Below, piece by piece: positions 18,901-27,334 of a stretch of DNA of 64,000 nucleotides. The notes under the pieces are model-generated. The model had not been told where the DNA came from. It saw only the letters and a list, made by a program, of their open reading frames with translations, and ran no database searches. Origin of the DNA: CBDEGU01 sp965238045 (GTDB lineage Bacteria > Acidobacteriota > Terriglobia > Bryobacterales > UBA6623). The DNA is taken from the NCBI GenBank assembly GCA_965238045.1, contig CBDEGU010000011.1, positions 186,001-250,000 on the forward strand. Direction: 5' to 3'. The position numbers were made by a program, and so were the translations under genes. Each line of letters opens with the position of its first letter. The first letter of the stretch is position 1.

Positions 18901-19238
18901 TGTCCGGCAGCCAGCGGACACTGGACCGCTGGTTCGACACGGACGCCTTCGTCTTTGCGAGTCCGACGAACCAGAAACTACTGGGTCTCGGTCTTTACGG
19001 GAACTCGGGAAGGAGCATTCTCGAGGAACCCGGACGGACGAGCCTGGACTTCTCGATCTTCAAGAACTTCCTGATCACGGAGCGTCATACAATCCAGTTC
19101 CGCTGGGAGATGTACAACGCGACGAACACGCCACCGTTCCGGACTCCGACGACGAACATCCAGTCCGGGAACTTCGGCCGCGTCACGAGGGCCCTATCAG
19201 GCCGCGAAATGCAGCTCGGCTTGCGGTGGCAGTTCTAA
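15951..19238 (+). CDS. Oar-like TonB-dependent outer-membrane receptor with carboxypeptidase-regulatory domain
   Basis: 1095 residues, preceded by a strong GGAGGAG site. A signal peptide (about 1-39, ending FGQ) is followed by a carboxypeptidase-regulatory-like beta-sandwich (SIVGTLTDESGAAVPGVAV ... VETNARGDYSVTAL). Next comes a plug with ISELPIPGDRNLFRL, then a long beta-barrel with alternating aromatic strands, ending in RWQF with a terminal Phe as needed for outer-membrane assembly. No canonical TonB box is obvious. Acidobacteria carry many such Oar-like receptors, thought to import oligosaccharides or other large substrates. It heads a run of catabolic genes. IS256 is inserted about 220 bp upstream. 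Confidence 0.93.
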   Translation: MNVVDVMHSRNAASRCSTVLTLAVLALVIALTPSITFGQSTSSSIVGTLTDESGAAVPGVAVTVTNVGTGVVRTVETNARGDYSVTALDIGIYEVAAELEGFSRAVATDIRLEVDLVRRQNLTLEVGAVTEQITVRAQALTIQTDDTTISTVIDESMISELPIPGDRNLFRLALLAPGMSPGPRSSVTTGGFGPGYGIVAQGQKMHNNNIILDGAPLRTGIHGMVRMRPSVEAVSEFRVEAGWYNAEYGTQSGAQIIVSIRPGTNQFHGTLFHFLRNEKLDARNFFENDPSIPKRPLRRNTFGGVLSGPIVKNQLFFTANVEIYRERRSSQSFATYPTQLMRNGELTEPFFADERILDIATCTDPADASTCGAFANNIIPQGRISPIAKNVINFWPLPNFGNPQFDGRNNYSATTKNDLDDAQVFIRNDWNINDKNRMFGRYGFQDVTPASVNVLATVDPRFTNFNPKRQQNATLTWTHFLTNTALNELRVSYNRDVFNRATGFTDTGWSNLTELGIPGQTEDPHDAAPTGISVTGCCGFGASEVNNIWDESRMVADHVSFIKGDHNVKMGMELNFVRTARRTIRFTNGSFSFNGVHSGVGFADFLLDHPQLIRLGNIPGESSGTFPDMYYWRFHPYIQDEWKLTPNLTLNIGVRWEYNSPFRDHRGESRNLDLGTGQLFPAPGMTADLNTVGKNNWAPRFGIAWRPFGGTDFVVRTGYGIFYNVNMINNFVPILAANPPGSLRIEETSLARRPIITMATADQAQSLIAVSSVSGAATDHTIGFVQQWNFNIQKSLPWDLVAEVGYSGSKSDHFDMPAEYNAFLLPTIGTANPIRRYQNLSSVEIHDNAASGNYHALLTKLERRFSGGLTFLQTYTWAYAMFDFRACCGAERPNNPHDRRTAARGRADFDITHRTTTAFLWELPFGRSMTGAAKHIVGGWQVNGVLVLATGLPIHPTQGRTDPTPGDGCPRCSRRPNRIADGNLSGSQRTLDRWFDTDAFVFASPTNQKLLGLGLYGNSGRSILEEPGRTSLDFSIFKNFLITERHTIQFRWEMYNATNTPPFRTPTTNIQSGNFGRVTRALSGREMQLGLRWQF

Positions 19239-19364
19239 GCCCCCAATTCGATTGACCTAAACTCAAACCCGCCGGGCGTTCCGCAAGATTTCGCGGGCGT
19301 CCGGCGTTCCTGCCTTAGCTATGCTGTGGCTGCATGGGCCCAGAGTCTTCTTGCGAGGTCGCGG

Positions 19365-20615
19365 ATGGCGGATAGAGAGACAAACGGGATGAATCCTTGG
19401 CACTGGACGCGGCGCGGCTTGATCGCCGCTCTCAGCGGTCTGGCCACGACAGCAAGCGCCGCCGCGTCGAAATTGCAGGACCCCTCGAAACCTTGGGGGC
19501 ACGACAGTATTTACACGAGACTGTTCGGTATGCGCCCTTTCCTGAGTTGCCGTGCGCACACAACGGTCGTGGGCGGCTCGCGCATGCCCGCGGAGGTCCT
19601 TCGGGCGATGGCCGAGGCCAACGACTACTTTGTGGACATGCACGAGTTGAACAAGGCCGCGGGCGATCGGATCGCCGAGGTGACCGGCGCCGAAGCCGGG
19701 CTGGTGACGGCAGGTTCGTTTTCGGCGATGGTGCTCGCCTCGGCCGCTTGCCTGAGCGGCACCGATCCGGAGAAAATCAACGCTCTGCCCCATCCAACAT
19801 GGAAGAAACGCGAATGCCTCATACACAAAGGCCATCGCCTCGTCTACGACCGCGCCTTTCGCGCGGGCGGCGCGACCATTGTCGAGGCGGAGAGCACCGA
19901 GGAACTCATCGGCAAGATCACCGGCCGGACCGCGTTCATCGCCGTTCTGGCCAGTGTCGAGAGACGGTCGAACCGGGCCCGCGCTCTGCCGATGCCCGCG
20001 GAACTGGTGGCCATCGGGAAGAGACACGGCGTTCCGGTCGTGATCGACGCCGCTTCGGAACTCCCGCCGGCCGGCAGCCTCACCCGCTACGTCAAGATGG
20101 GCGCCGACCTGGTGGTCATTAGCGGCGGCAAGGGACTTCGCGGACCGCAGTCGACCGGCATCCTCGCCGGACGCAAGGATCTGATCGCGGCCGCCACGCT
20201 CAATCATTCCCCCAACACCTCGATCGGCCGGGGCATGAAGGTCGGCAAGGAAGAGATCGTTGGCCTGATCGTCGCTCTGAATCGCTATGGGGAACTGGAT
20301 CACCGGGCGGTTTTTGAAACTTGGAACAAAAAGGCGCAATGGGTCGCGGGTCAGTTGCACGGCCTGGCCGGATTACAAGTCACCTACCGCGTGAACGCCT
20401 ACGGCTTCGGCGAAGTGCGCTTCGAGTGGGACCAGAAGATCATCCCGCTGACGCCTGACCAGGTCCGGGAGAAGCTCAAGGCCGGGGAACCCCGGATCGT
20501 CTATTACGACGACGACCGGGGCGGCACGATTCAAACGCGCACGATGCGCGACGGCGAGGAGATTTTCGCCGTTCGCCGTTTGCGGGAGTTCTTTCGCGCG
20601 GAGGTGCGGGCCTAA
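19365..20615 (+). CDS. SelA-like PLP-dependent enzyme with Tat-type signal (copy 1)
   Basis: 416 residues from ATG 19365 (GAGGT site 6 bp upstream); ATG 19389 is an alternative. The N-terminus has a twin-arginine stretch, TRRGLIAALSGLATTASAAA. The body is the SelA/D-glucosaminate-6-phosphate ammonia-lyase fold. It has VGGSRMPAEVLRAMAEAN, EAGLVTAGSFSAM, VVIDAASELPPAG (cofactor Asp) and VISGGKGLRGPQSTGILAG, whose Lys should bind PLP. SelA relatives of this type act on amino-sugar acids; an exported PLP enzyme is unusual. The next gene is a clear paralogue in the same orientation 83 bp away, and an HpcH/HpaI aldolase follows, suggesting sugar-acid breakdown. The exact substrate is unknown. Confidence 0.88.
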   Translation: MADRETNGMNPWHWTRRGLIAALSGLATTASAAASKLQDPSKPWGHDSIYTRLFGMRPFLSCRAHTTVVGGSRMPAEVLRAMAEANDYFVDMHELNKAAGDRIAEVTGAEAGLVTAGSFSAMVLASAACLSGTDPEKINALPHPTWKKRECLIHKGHRLVYDRAFRAGGATIVEAESTEELIGKITGRTAFIAVLASVERRSNRARALPMPAELVAIGKRHGVPVVIDAASELPPAGSLTRYVKMGADLVVISGGKGLRGPQSTGILAGRKDLIAAATLNHSPNTSIGRGMKVGKEEIVGLIVALNRYGELDHRAVFETWNKKAQWVAGQLHGLAGLQVTYRVNAYGFGEVRFEWDQKIIPLTPDQVREKLKAGEPRIVYYDDDRGGTIQTRTMRDGEEIFAVRRLREFFRAEVRA

Positions 20616-20698
20616 CAGCCAAAGCCGGCCGCTCGGAGTACCATCGGGATCCATTCCCCAAGACGAGAACACTTCCAAGAGACACCAGCGAGGCTGAT

Positions 20699-21961
20699 AT
20701 GCAAAACCAGAGAGTTCACTCACCCAGCGCGCCTCTGTTTCAACTTACGCGGCGCAGCCTGATCGCGGCCTTGAGCGGCATCGCCTCGGCCTGTGGCACC
20801 GCCGCCTCGCGGCTGGAGGAAGGCGCCCAACCCTGGGGCCACGACAGTATTTACACACGCTGGCTCGATCTGCGCCCCTTCCTCAGTGGTCAGGGTCACA
20901 ACACGGTCATCGGCGGCTCGCGCATGCCGGCCGAGGTCATGCGGGCGATGGTTGAGGCGAGCGACTACTTCGTGGACCTGCACGCGCTCAACAAGGCCGC
21001 CGGCGATTACGTCGCCTCGGTGATGGAAGCCGAAGCCGCGCTTGTCAGCGCTGGATCTTTTTCCGCGATGCTTCTCGGCGCCGCCGGTTGCCTGACCGGA
21101 ACCGATCCGGAGAGGATCGAAGCTCTGCCTCATCCCACCTGGGAGAAGGTCGAATGTCTGACACAGACCCAGCACCGCTTCAACTACGATCGCGCCTATC
21201 GGGCCGCTGGCATGAAAATCGTCGAGGCTGACACGAAGCAGGGGCTGATCGGCAAGATCAGCGAGAAGACCGCCATGATCTCGGTGCTGGCGCGGGTCTA
21301 CCGGCAGAAGAACAACCCTCCGGGCACGCTCATGCCCGAGGAACTGATCGAAATCGGCAAGAAGCACGGTGTTCCGGTACTCGTGGACGCCGCCTCGGAG
21401 CTGCCGCCGGCTGACATCATGACCCGCTACACCAAGGCCGGAGCGGACTTAGTCGTCATCAGCGGCGGCAAGGGTCTGCGCGGGCCGCAGTCCTCGGGGA
21501 TTCTCGCGGGCCGCCGCGACTTGATCGAAGCGGCGACGCTCAACCACTCGCCCTACAAAGCCGTCGGCAGGGGCATGAAAGTCGGCAAGGAAGAAATCAT
21601 GGGCCTGGTGGCCGCCGTTCGCCGTTACGCGGCTCTCGATCACGACGCGGTCGCCGAGGGCTGGAACAAGAAGGCTCAGTACATCGCCGATGAACTCAAC
21701 AAGGTTCCCAGCATGAAGGCCGAATGCAAGGGCAACACGCAAGGCTACAACAATGTGTCTTTCCGTTGGGACAAGGTCGTGATACCCTGGTCGGCCGGCG
21801 AGTTGTCGAAAGAGCTGCGCGCCGGCGAGCCGCGAATTCTCATCGGCGGCGGCGGCGACCAGCCCAGTTCCGGACTCACGACGCAGTGCATGCGTGACGG
21901 CGACGAAATCTTCGCCGTGCGCGGGATCGTCAAGCTGCTGCTCTCACGCCTCAAGAGCTAG
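20699..21961 (+). CDS. SelA-like PLP-dependent enzyme with Tat-type signal (copy 2)
   Basis: 420 residues, paralogous along the whole length to the protein at 19365. Shared stretches include PWGHDSIYTR, GGSRMPAEV, SGGKGLRGPQS, AATLNHSP and GRGMKVGKEEI. The N-terminus again has an Arg-Arg pair before a hydrophobic segment (LTRRSLIAALSGIASACGTA), fitting a Tat signal with a possible lipobox cysteine at 32. The PLP lysine region and the DAASELPPA motif are intact. The middle segment differs (VYRQKNNPPGTLMPEELIEI against VERRSNRARALPMPAELVAI), so substrates may differ. The tandem pair probably arose by local duplication. Confidence 0.88.
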   Translation: MQNQRVHSPSAPLFQLTRRSLIAALSGIASACGTAASRLEEGAQPWGHDSIYTRWLDLRPFLSGQGHNTVIGGSRMPAEVMRAMVEASDYFVDLHALNKAAGDYVASVMEAEAALVSAGSFSAMLLGAAGCLTGTDPERIEALPHPTWEKVECLTQTQHRFNYDRAYRAAGMKIVEADTKQGLIGKISEKTAMISVLARVYRQKNNPPGTLMPEELIEIGKKHGVPVLVDAASELPPADIMTRYTKAGADLVVISGGKGLRGPQSSGILAGRRDLIEAATLNHSPYKAVGRGMKVGKEEIMGLVAAVRRYAALDHDAVAEGWNKKAQYIADELNKVPSMKAECKGNTQGYNNVSFRWDKVVIPWSAGELSKELRAGEPRILIGGGGDQPSSGLTTQCMRDGDEIFAVRGIVKLLLSRLKS

Positions 21962-21993
21962 ATCGCGGACTTCTGCGAAAGCCCCGCGCGCTT

Positions 21994-22965
21994 CTACCAG
22001 GGTTTCGGCCGTTTCGTGAAACGGCGTCCTTGCTCGACGATCGCCCGGCTGCTGGCGGCGCCGATCATCACGCCTTCGCGCAAGCGGTCCTCCACGTTGT
22101 ACTCCTTGACCACATCCAGGAAAGCAATGCCAGCCGCCTTGCACGAAGCCAGCACGCGTGCTCTCGCCTTTTGCAACTCTTCCGGGTAGGGCGGGTCGTG
22201 CAGTTCAGGATAGCCGAACGACAGCCCCATGTCGCCCGGACCCCACTCCGCATAGGAGATGCCTGAGACCTTGGTTGTCTGTTCGGAGACTTCGAGCGCG
22301 AAGCGGTCCTCGATCTTCAGGCCCAGCATCAGCTCACCCTCGGGGCTGAGCTTCCAGGGGTCGGCCTTCCTAATATAGTCGCCCGGCGAGAGGCCCCAGA
22401 TGCGCGAGGCGTTGAGCTGTCCGCCATTGCCGCGCATTCCTTCGCCAAGCTCGCCCGGACCCACATGGTCCCGGCGATGAGCGAACCTCGTGGCCTCGAC
22501 AAATGCCCGCACCGCCGCTACGCTCCGTGCGTGGTTCAGCGTCACGCCATGAACGCCGGTGGCCAGCACCTGCTGGATCACCCAGTGATTCGCGCGCACC
22601 GTCGCTTCGTCGTATCCCCCGATCGGCAGCACCACTTGCACGGCGGGCGTGCGGTGTCCGGTGGTGGTGGGTCCGCCAACGACCAGGCCGGCCATGAACC
22701 CGCGCAGCTCGGTCACGTCGTAGGCGCCAAATTCCATCTCATAGATGATGAAGTCGGCCCAGGTTTTCGCCAGCGCCAAGCCTTCCTTGTATCCACCCTG
22801 GCTGCCTCCGCGTCCTTCGGTGAAATAATAAACCGGCTGGCCCTGCTCGAGCAGTTCGATCGCCCGGTTGACGCGTTGGGCCTTCGGCGCCGAGTGCGCG
22901 CCGCCGGGCACGCTCCATCCATAGACAATCACAGCAACGGGAATAAGCCAAAACAATCTTTTCAT
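21994..22965 (-). CDS. HpcH/HpaI-family aldolase/lyase, exported
   Basis: The open frame starts at 23004, but ATG 22965 begins a signal peptide (MKRLFWLIPVAVIVYGWSVPGGAHS) and has a GAGAGG site upstream, giving 323 residues. The TIM-barrel of the family is visible: DFIIYEMEFGAYDV near the metal and pyruvate site, then GVHGVTLNHARSVAAVRAFV, MLGLKIEDR and YAEWGPGDMGLSFGYPE. Class II aldolases of this family cleave 2-keto-3-deoxy sugar acids to pyruvate and an aldehyde. It converges on the SelA-like gene (32 bp apart). A signal peptide on this normally cytoplasmic family is notable and matches the exported PLP enzymes next door. Confidence 0.87.
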   Translation of the reverse strand: MKRLFWLIPVAVIVYGWSVPGGAHSAPKAQRVNRAIELLEQGQPVYYFTEGRGGSQGGYKEGLALAKTWADFIIYEMEFGAYDVTELRGFMAGLVVGGPTTTGHRTPAVQVVLPIGGYDEATVRANHWVIQQVLATGVHGVTLNHARSVAAVRAFVEATRFAHRRDHVGPGELGEGMRGNGGQLNASRIWGLSPGDYIRKADPWKLSPEGELMLGLKIEDRFALEVSEQTTKVSGISYAEWGPGDMGLSFGYPELHDPPYPEELQKARARVLASCKAAGIAFLDVVKEYNVEDRLREGVMIGAASSRAIVEQGRRFTKRPKPW

Positions 22966-23092
22966 GGGAACCTCTCGCGAGCCAGCACAGTCAGGACAAG
23001 ACAACTAGAGTAGCGAAAAAATACCCAGCGTGCGCCGGACCGCGGAGAGACTCACCCGCCCGCCCGGATTTTCTGGCAGAATCGAAGAACGC

Positions 23093-25081
23093 ATGCGACG
23101 AGTTCTTCTCTCCCTGGCCATCCTCGCCGGCTTCGCCGTCCTGCCCTGGGCGCAGCGGAAGCCAGAAGCGCCCTATCGTCCGTCCGCCGCCGAACGACGG
23201 CAACTTCAGTCCGCCAGCGCCGAACTCGCCGCAAGCATCGCCAAGTTGCGGGCAAAAGGCGTCTCCCCGGACCTCCTCGCCGAGGTCGAGATCCATCACA
23301 AGGCGGCGGAATGGATTCTCCGCTATCAAGAAGAGTTCTACCGCCGCCAGTACGTCCAGTATGCCTTGGACGCCCTAGCCATTGGCGCGGAGCGCGCTCG
23401 TTTGCTTGCGGCGGGCAGTCATCCATGGACGGCCCAAACGGGGCGCCTCGTCCGCGCCTACCGTTCGCGGGTCGACGGCAGCACGCAGCCCTACGCGCTG
23501 GTCATTCCCGATTCTTATGACGGCTCCAAGCCCGTGCGTCTCGACGTCGTGCTTCATGGACGCAATGGCCGCCTCAACGAGGCCTGGTTCATCGCCACCC
23601 ATGAGTCGGACGATGCCGTCCCGGCATTGCGGAACTTCATCCAGCTCGAGGTTTTCGGCCGCACGAACAACGCCTATCGCTGGTCGGGCGAAACCGATGT
23701 TCACGAAGCGATCGCGGCCGTCCGGGCCGCTTACAACATCGATCCCGATCGCGTCGTTCTGCGAGGTTTTTCGATGGGCGGCGCCGGCGCCTGGCACTTG
23801 GGCCTGCACTATCCCGATCGCTGGGCGGCGATCGAGGCGGGCGCCGGTTTCACCGAAACCATTCGCTACGCGAAGTTGCCAAACCTGCCCGCGCATCAGC
23901 GAGACGCCCTGCATATCTACGACGCGGCCGATTATGCGCTCAACGCCGTGAACCTTGCCGTGGTGGGCTACGGCGGCGAGGACGACGCTCAGCTCCAGGC
24001 CGCCGTCAACATTCGCGAAGCGCTGAGAGGCGAAGGTTTTCGCTTCGACCCCGACGGCCTCAACTGGAAGACGGCCGATCTGCGCGCTCTATTTCTGGTC
24101 GGCCCCAAGACCGGGCACAAGTTTCATCCCGCAAGTAAGGCCGCCTCGAACCGCTTTATTGATGAGGCCGTCGGGCGGGGCCGCCGCGCGCCCGATCACA
24201 TCCGTTTCGTTACCTACACGACCCGCTACCCGAAATGTTTCTGGGTGACCATCGACGGCTTGAAAAAACACTACCGGCGGGCCGAGGTTGACGCCGTTCG
24301 AAAGCTCAGCGGCGGGCTGGCGGCGAAGGTAACCGCAAAGACCAAGAATGTCCGGCGGCTCATTCTCAGCGATCTTTTGGAAGACGCCGAAGTGAGTCTC
24401 GATGGACAAATCATCGGAGCTCCCGCCGAACTGCTGGGCAGCCCCGTCGCGCTGGTTTTCGAGAAAACCGCCGGCCGCTGGCGCGCTCTGGGTCCGCCCG
24501 ATGAGGTGCCCGAAACCGGGCTGCGCAAGAAGCCCGGTCTGCAGGGGCCGATCGATGATGCTTTTCGGGACGCGTTTCTGGCCGTCCGGCCAACCGGCCA
24601 GCCGCTCAATGAAGCGCCCCACGACGAGGCGCTCGCGATCGCGGATCTCTTCGCGAAGGAATATCCCAAGTGGCTGCGCGCCGATGTTCCCGCCAGGCAA
24701 GACAGCCAGGTAACCCCCGCCGACATCGACAGCCGCCATCTGGTGCTCTTTGGCGATCCAGGCAGCAATAGCGTCTTGGCCCAAATCGCTTCGCGGTTGC
24801 CGATCCGCTGGAACCGGGAAAGCATCACCGTCGGTGAGCGGCATTACAGCGCCGATCAGCACCTGCTGGTGATGATCTATCCCAACCCGCTCAACCCAGA
24901 GCGTTACGTCGTCATCAACAGCGGACACACCTTCCACGAGGCCGAGTTTCGGGGCACCAACGCTTATCTCTTTCCGCGTCTGGGCGACTTCGCTATTCTC
25001 CGTCTGCCGGAGACCGGCGGAGAGCCGGAAACCGTGCAGGCCGGATTCTTCGACGAGGACTGGAAGTTGCCCGCTCAGTAG
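23093..25081 (+). CDS. Secreted alpha/beta-hydrolase (prolyl oligopeptidase/PHB depolymerase-like)
   Basis: 662 residues from ATG 23093, which starts a signal peptide (MRRVLLSLAILAGFAVLPWA). An N-terminal helical region of about 110 residues is followed by an alpha/beta-hydrolase domain. It has LDVVLHGRNG (oxyanion loop) and RVVLRGFSMGGAGAWHLGL with the nucleophile Ser at 227; a GPKTGHKFHP segment may supply the catalytic His. The last 250 residues form another region with VLFGDPGSNSVLAQI and ENDVRY-like strands that I cannot place. Such proteins are common among secreted acidobacterial esterases and peptidases. The substrate is unknown. It is transcribed away from the aldolase. Confidence 0.85.
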   Translation: MRRVLLSLAILAGFAVLPWAQRKPEAPYRPSAAERRQLQSASAELAASIAKLRAKGVSPDLLAEVEIHHKAAEWILRYQEEFYRRQYVQYALDALAIGAERARLLAAGSHPWTAQTGRLVRAYRSRVDGSTQPYALVIPDSYDGSKPVRLDVVLHGRNGRLNEAWFIATHESDDAVPALRNFIQLEVFGRTNNAYRWSGETDVHEAIAAVRAAYNIDPDRVVLRGFSMGGAGAWHLGLHYPDRWAAIEAGAGFTETIRYAKLPNLPAHQRDALHIYDAADYALNAVNLAVVGYGGEDDAQLQAAVNIREALRGEGFRFDPDGLNWKTADLRALFLVGPKTGHKFHPASKAASNRFIDEAVGRGRRAPDHIRFVTYTTRYPKCFWVTIDGLKKHYRRAEVDAVRKLSGGLAAKVTAKTKNVRRLILSDLLEDAEVSLDGQIIGAPAELLGSPVALVFEKTAGRWRALGPPDEVPETGLRKKPGLQGPIDDAFRDAFLAVRPTGQPLNEAPHDEALAIADLFAKEYPKWLRADVPARQDSQVTPADIDSRHLVLFGDPGSNSVLAQIASRLPIRWNRESITVGERHYSADQHLLVMIYPNPLNPERYVVINSGHTFHEAEFRGTNAYLFPRLGDFAILRLPETGGEPETVQAGFFDEDWKLPAQ

Positions 25082-25173
25082 AAGGCGCCCCGTCTTGTGC
25101 CGGAACCCCATCCTGTGCCTTAACGTAGTAACCTGGTATCTTCTCGCAACCCGCCAGACCAGGAGCCGGACCC

Positions 25174-25776
25174 ATGAACCTCGAAGCCCGTTTGCAGGAA
25201 CCGATCACACGCTGGAATCTGCTCGACAGTAAGTTCTATCAAGCTTGGAGCGAAGGTACGCTGCCCGTCGAGGCCCTGCGAACCTATGCCGCCGAATATG
25301 GCGCCTTCATCTCTCTGGTCCCCGATGGATGGCAGCGCCATGGCGACACCGAGACCGCCGCGGTTGAGCGCGATCACATCGGCATGTGGAACGACTTCGC
25401 CGGAGCGCTCGGCACCCGTATCGGAAGCGCGCAAACCTCGGCCGTGCAGGATCTGATCAAAACGGCTCGCTCGCTGTTCGCCGAACCGGCCTCTTCGCTC
25501 GGCGCTCTCTACGCTTTCGAGGCGCAGCAGCCCCATACCGCCCGCACCAAGCTCGAGGGCCTTCGAGCCCATTACGACCTGGCACCGGCGGCGCAGACCT
25601 ATTTCGCGGTCCATGCCGATGACGAGGACGAACCGCGCATGCTTCTCGATCGCATGTCGCATCTTGCGCCCGAAGATCAGCAGACCGCCATCAACGCCTG
25701 CGAGCAGACCTGCCGCGCCCTGCGCGCCGCGCTCGACGGCTTGTATGACGAGCACGTTGCGAGCTGCGTCAACTAA
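25174..25776 (+). CDS. Haem-oxygenase-like diiron/TenA-PqqC-fold protein (CADD-like)
   Basis: 200 residues, all-helical. The layout fits the haem-oxygenase-like oxidase/TenA/PqqC fold: FYQAWSEGTLPVEALRTYAAEYGAF (helices 1-2), TETAAVERDHIGMWNDF with Glu60/Glu65 and His68, ALYAFEAQQPHTARTKL with Glu116, and YFAVHADDEDEP with His147 and Asp149/150. These acidic and His residues fall where CADD, UndA and related enzymes bind two irons. Chlamydial CADD is linked to p-aminobenzoate synthesis, but the product here cannot be assigned. A GGAGCC stretch lies upstream. Downstream is the Ldh-type dehydrogenase, 93 bp away. Confidence 0.78.
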   Translation: MNLEARLQEPITRWNLLDSKFYQAWSEGTLPVEALRTYAAEYGAFISLVPDGWQRHGDTETAAVERDHIGMWNDFAGALGTRIGSAQTSAVQDLIKTARSLFAEPASSLGALYAFEAQQPHTARTKLEGLRAHYDLAPAAQTYFAVHADDEDEPRMLLDRMSHLAPEDQQTAINACEQTCRALRAALDGLYDEHVASCVN

Positions 25777-25777
25777 G

Positions 25778-25797
25778 CGGCGCTTGCGCCGTTTCCG
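25778..25797 (+). terminator. Possible weak intrinsic terminator
   Basis: A short hairpin (CGGCGCTTGCGCCG) is followed by TTTCC just after the diiron-protein stop codon. The loop is very small and the T run short, so it is only a candidate. Confidence 0.25.
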
Positions 25798-25869
25798 TTA
25801 GGCGCGAACCTTTCAAACAGGGGCGGCTCTCTTGAGATCGCCCCGGTCAGCTTCCGCTCAAGGCAACCC

Positions 25870-26919
25870 ATGCCCACTTTCCATACCGCTGAACTCACCT
25901 CGGCGGCGCGTTCCATCTTCACCGCCGCCGGGGCGCGCGACGATGACGCCCAAATCGTGGCCAGCGCCCTGGTCGAGGCCAATCTCGCCGGTCACGACTC
26001 CCACGGCGTGATGCGCATCCCGAGCTATGTCCGCTGGATGGAAAAGAAGCTCATCAATCTCTCCGCCGAGTTCAAAATCGTCATCGACGCCGAGGCGCTG
26101 GCCGTTGTCGACGGTGACTGGGGATTTGGCCAGGTCATGGGACGCAAGGCCATGGAGCTGGGCATCGAGAAAGCCTCGAAGGCAGGAGCGGCGACCATTT
26201 CGGCCCGCAACTGCGCCCATATCGGCCGTGTCGGCGACTACCCCATCATGGCGGCCGAGGCGGGCATGGTCTCGATCATGTTCGTCAATACGCACGGGGC
26301 CGGCCGCCTGGTCGCGCCCTTTGGCGGCATCGAGCGGCGCTTGTCCGCCAACCCCATCGCCGTTGGCATTCCGCGCCCCGAAGGCGGACCGATCGTGGTC
26401 GATGTCTCGACCTGCGTCCTCGCCGAGGGCAAGCTGCGCAACTTTCGCACCGCCGGCGAGCCGGTGCCGGAAGGCGCTATCATTGACGCCAAGGGCCGTC
26501 CCACAACCGACGCCAACGATTTCTACGGACCGCCCAAAGGGGCCATCCTGCCCGTGGGCGCGCACAAGGGATTCGCTCTCGGGCTGGCGGCCGACATCTT
26601 GGCCGGCGCTCTCTCGGGCGCGGGTTGCGCCCGGCCTGGTGCCGAACGCATCGGCAATTCTTTTCTCGTTACGATCATCGACATCAGCCGCTTCCGCGAC
26701 CGCTCCGATTTTGACCGCGACGTGCTCAACCTCGTCGGCTTCGTCAAGAGCAGCAAGCTCGCCGGCGGTTTTTCGGAAATTCTCGTGGCCGGCGAACCCG
26801 AGGCGCGCACCAAAGAGCAGCGCGAGAGAGATGGCGTCACGGTCCATCCCGACACCTGGCAAAACATCGTCAGCACTGGCAAGAAGTACGGTGTCAATCT
26901 CTCGGCCATAGGCTCGTAG
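25870..26919 (+). CDS. Ldh-family malate/L-lactate/ureidoglycolate dehydrogenase
   Basis: 349 residues of the MDH2/LDH2 oxidoreductase family, which has its own NAD(P)-binding fold and no classical Rossmann motif. Typical segments are VEANLAGHDSHGVMRIPSYV, GFGQVMGRKAMELGIEKA, NCAHIGRVGDYP, RLSANPIAVGIPRP, VDVSTCVLAEGKLR and GAHKGFALGLAADILAGALSG. Family members reduce or oxidise 2-hydroxy/2-keto acids such as malate, lactate and 2,3-diketo-gulonate. Within the sugar-acid gene run, a 2-keto acid role is plausible. The start ATG follows a short leader without a clear ribosome site. A mobile repeat begins 10 bp after the stop. Confidence 0.92.
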   Translation: MPTFHTAELTSAARSIFTAAGARDDDAQIVASALVEANLAGHDSHGVMRIPSYVRWMEKKLINLSAEFKIVIDAEALAVVDGDWGFGQVMGRKAMELGIEKASKAGAATISARNCAHIGRVGDYPIMAAEAGMVSIMFVNTHGAGRLVAPFGGIERRLSANPIAVGIPRPEGGPIVVDVSTCVLAEGKLRNFRTAGEPVPEGAIIDAKGRPTTDANDFYGPPKGAILPVGAHKGFALGLAADILAGALSGAGCARPGAERIGNSFLVTIIDISRFRDRSDFDRDVLNLVGFVKSSKLAGGFSEILVAGEPEARTKEQRERDGVTVHPDTWQNIVSTGKKYGVNLSAIGS

Positions 26920-26928
26920 CACGGGCTG

Positions 26929-27193
26929 CTAGAGCATTTTCAGGAATGACATAGACAACCCATGAGGGCTGCTAGATCGCTACCAAGAACGGCTGTAGCC
27001 CCAAATCACCCCCAAACCGAGCCGCGCACGTCAGTAAGCGGTCCCGCCACAAAACCACGACCATAGCCCCAGCCAGAAATCACAGGGAAAGTCAGCCACC
27101 GGCCACGACTTTCTCAATGGCCCCGCATCGGCGCTTCCGCCACGGCGAAGGCATCTTCGGATACGGGCTATACCGTCGCTGAAAATGCTCTAG
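26929..27193. repeat. Inverted-end short mobile repeat, family R1, copy A (contains repeat R2)
   Basis: The ends are perfect inverted repeats of 14 bases (CTAGAGCATTTTCA at 26929 and TGAAAATGCTCTAG ending 27193). Without the central insertion it matches copy B at 34687-34802 closely, including the inner block with GCATCGGCGCTTCCGCCACG. The middle about 150 bp, from AGATCGCT to about 27120, includes repeat R2, which in copy B lies just outside the element. No coding capacity, so it looks like a MITE. Confidence 0.85.
26995..27112. repeat. Repeat R2, copy A
   Basis: About 118 bp matching 34854-34972 (CAAACCGAGCCGCGCACGTC and AGTAAGCGGTCC cores, then CCACGACTT at the end). Here it lies inside an R1 element. 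It has no open frame of note. Confidence 0.75.
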
Positions 27194-27334
27194 CCGCTCG
27201 ATCCCCGCCAGTCTCCCGCGTGCCCTCCTGGATCTCCCCGCCGACCGGCAGCGCCCGGCAGCCCTTCACGGAAACGCTCAGGTCTTGGCAACAGCCCCAG
27301 CACTGTCTACAATTGAAAGGCCCGTCTTCACGAA

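Noticed and set aside
25858..26922. 354-codon minus-strand frame opposite the Ldh-type dehydrogenase
   Set aside because: Antisense shadow of a well-defined family protein.
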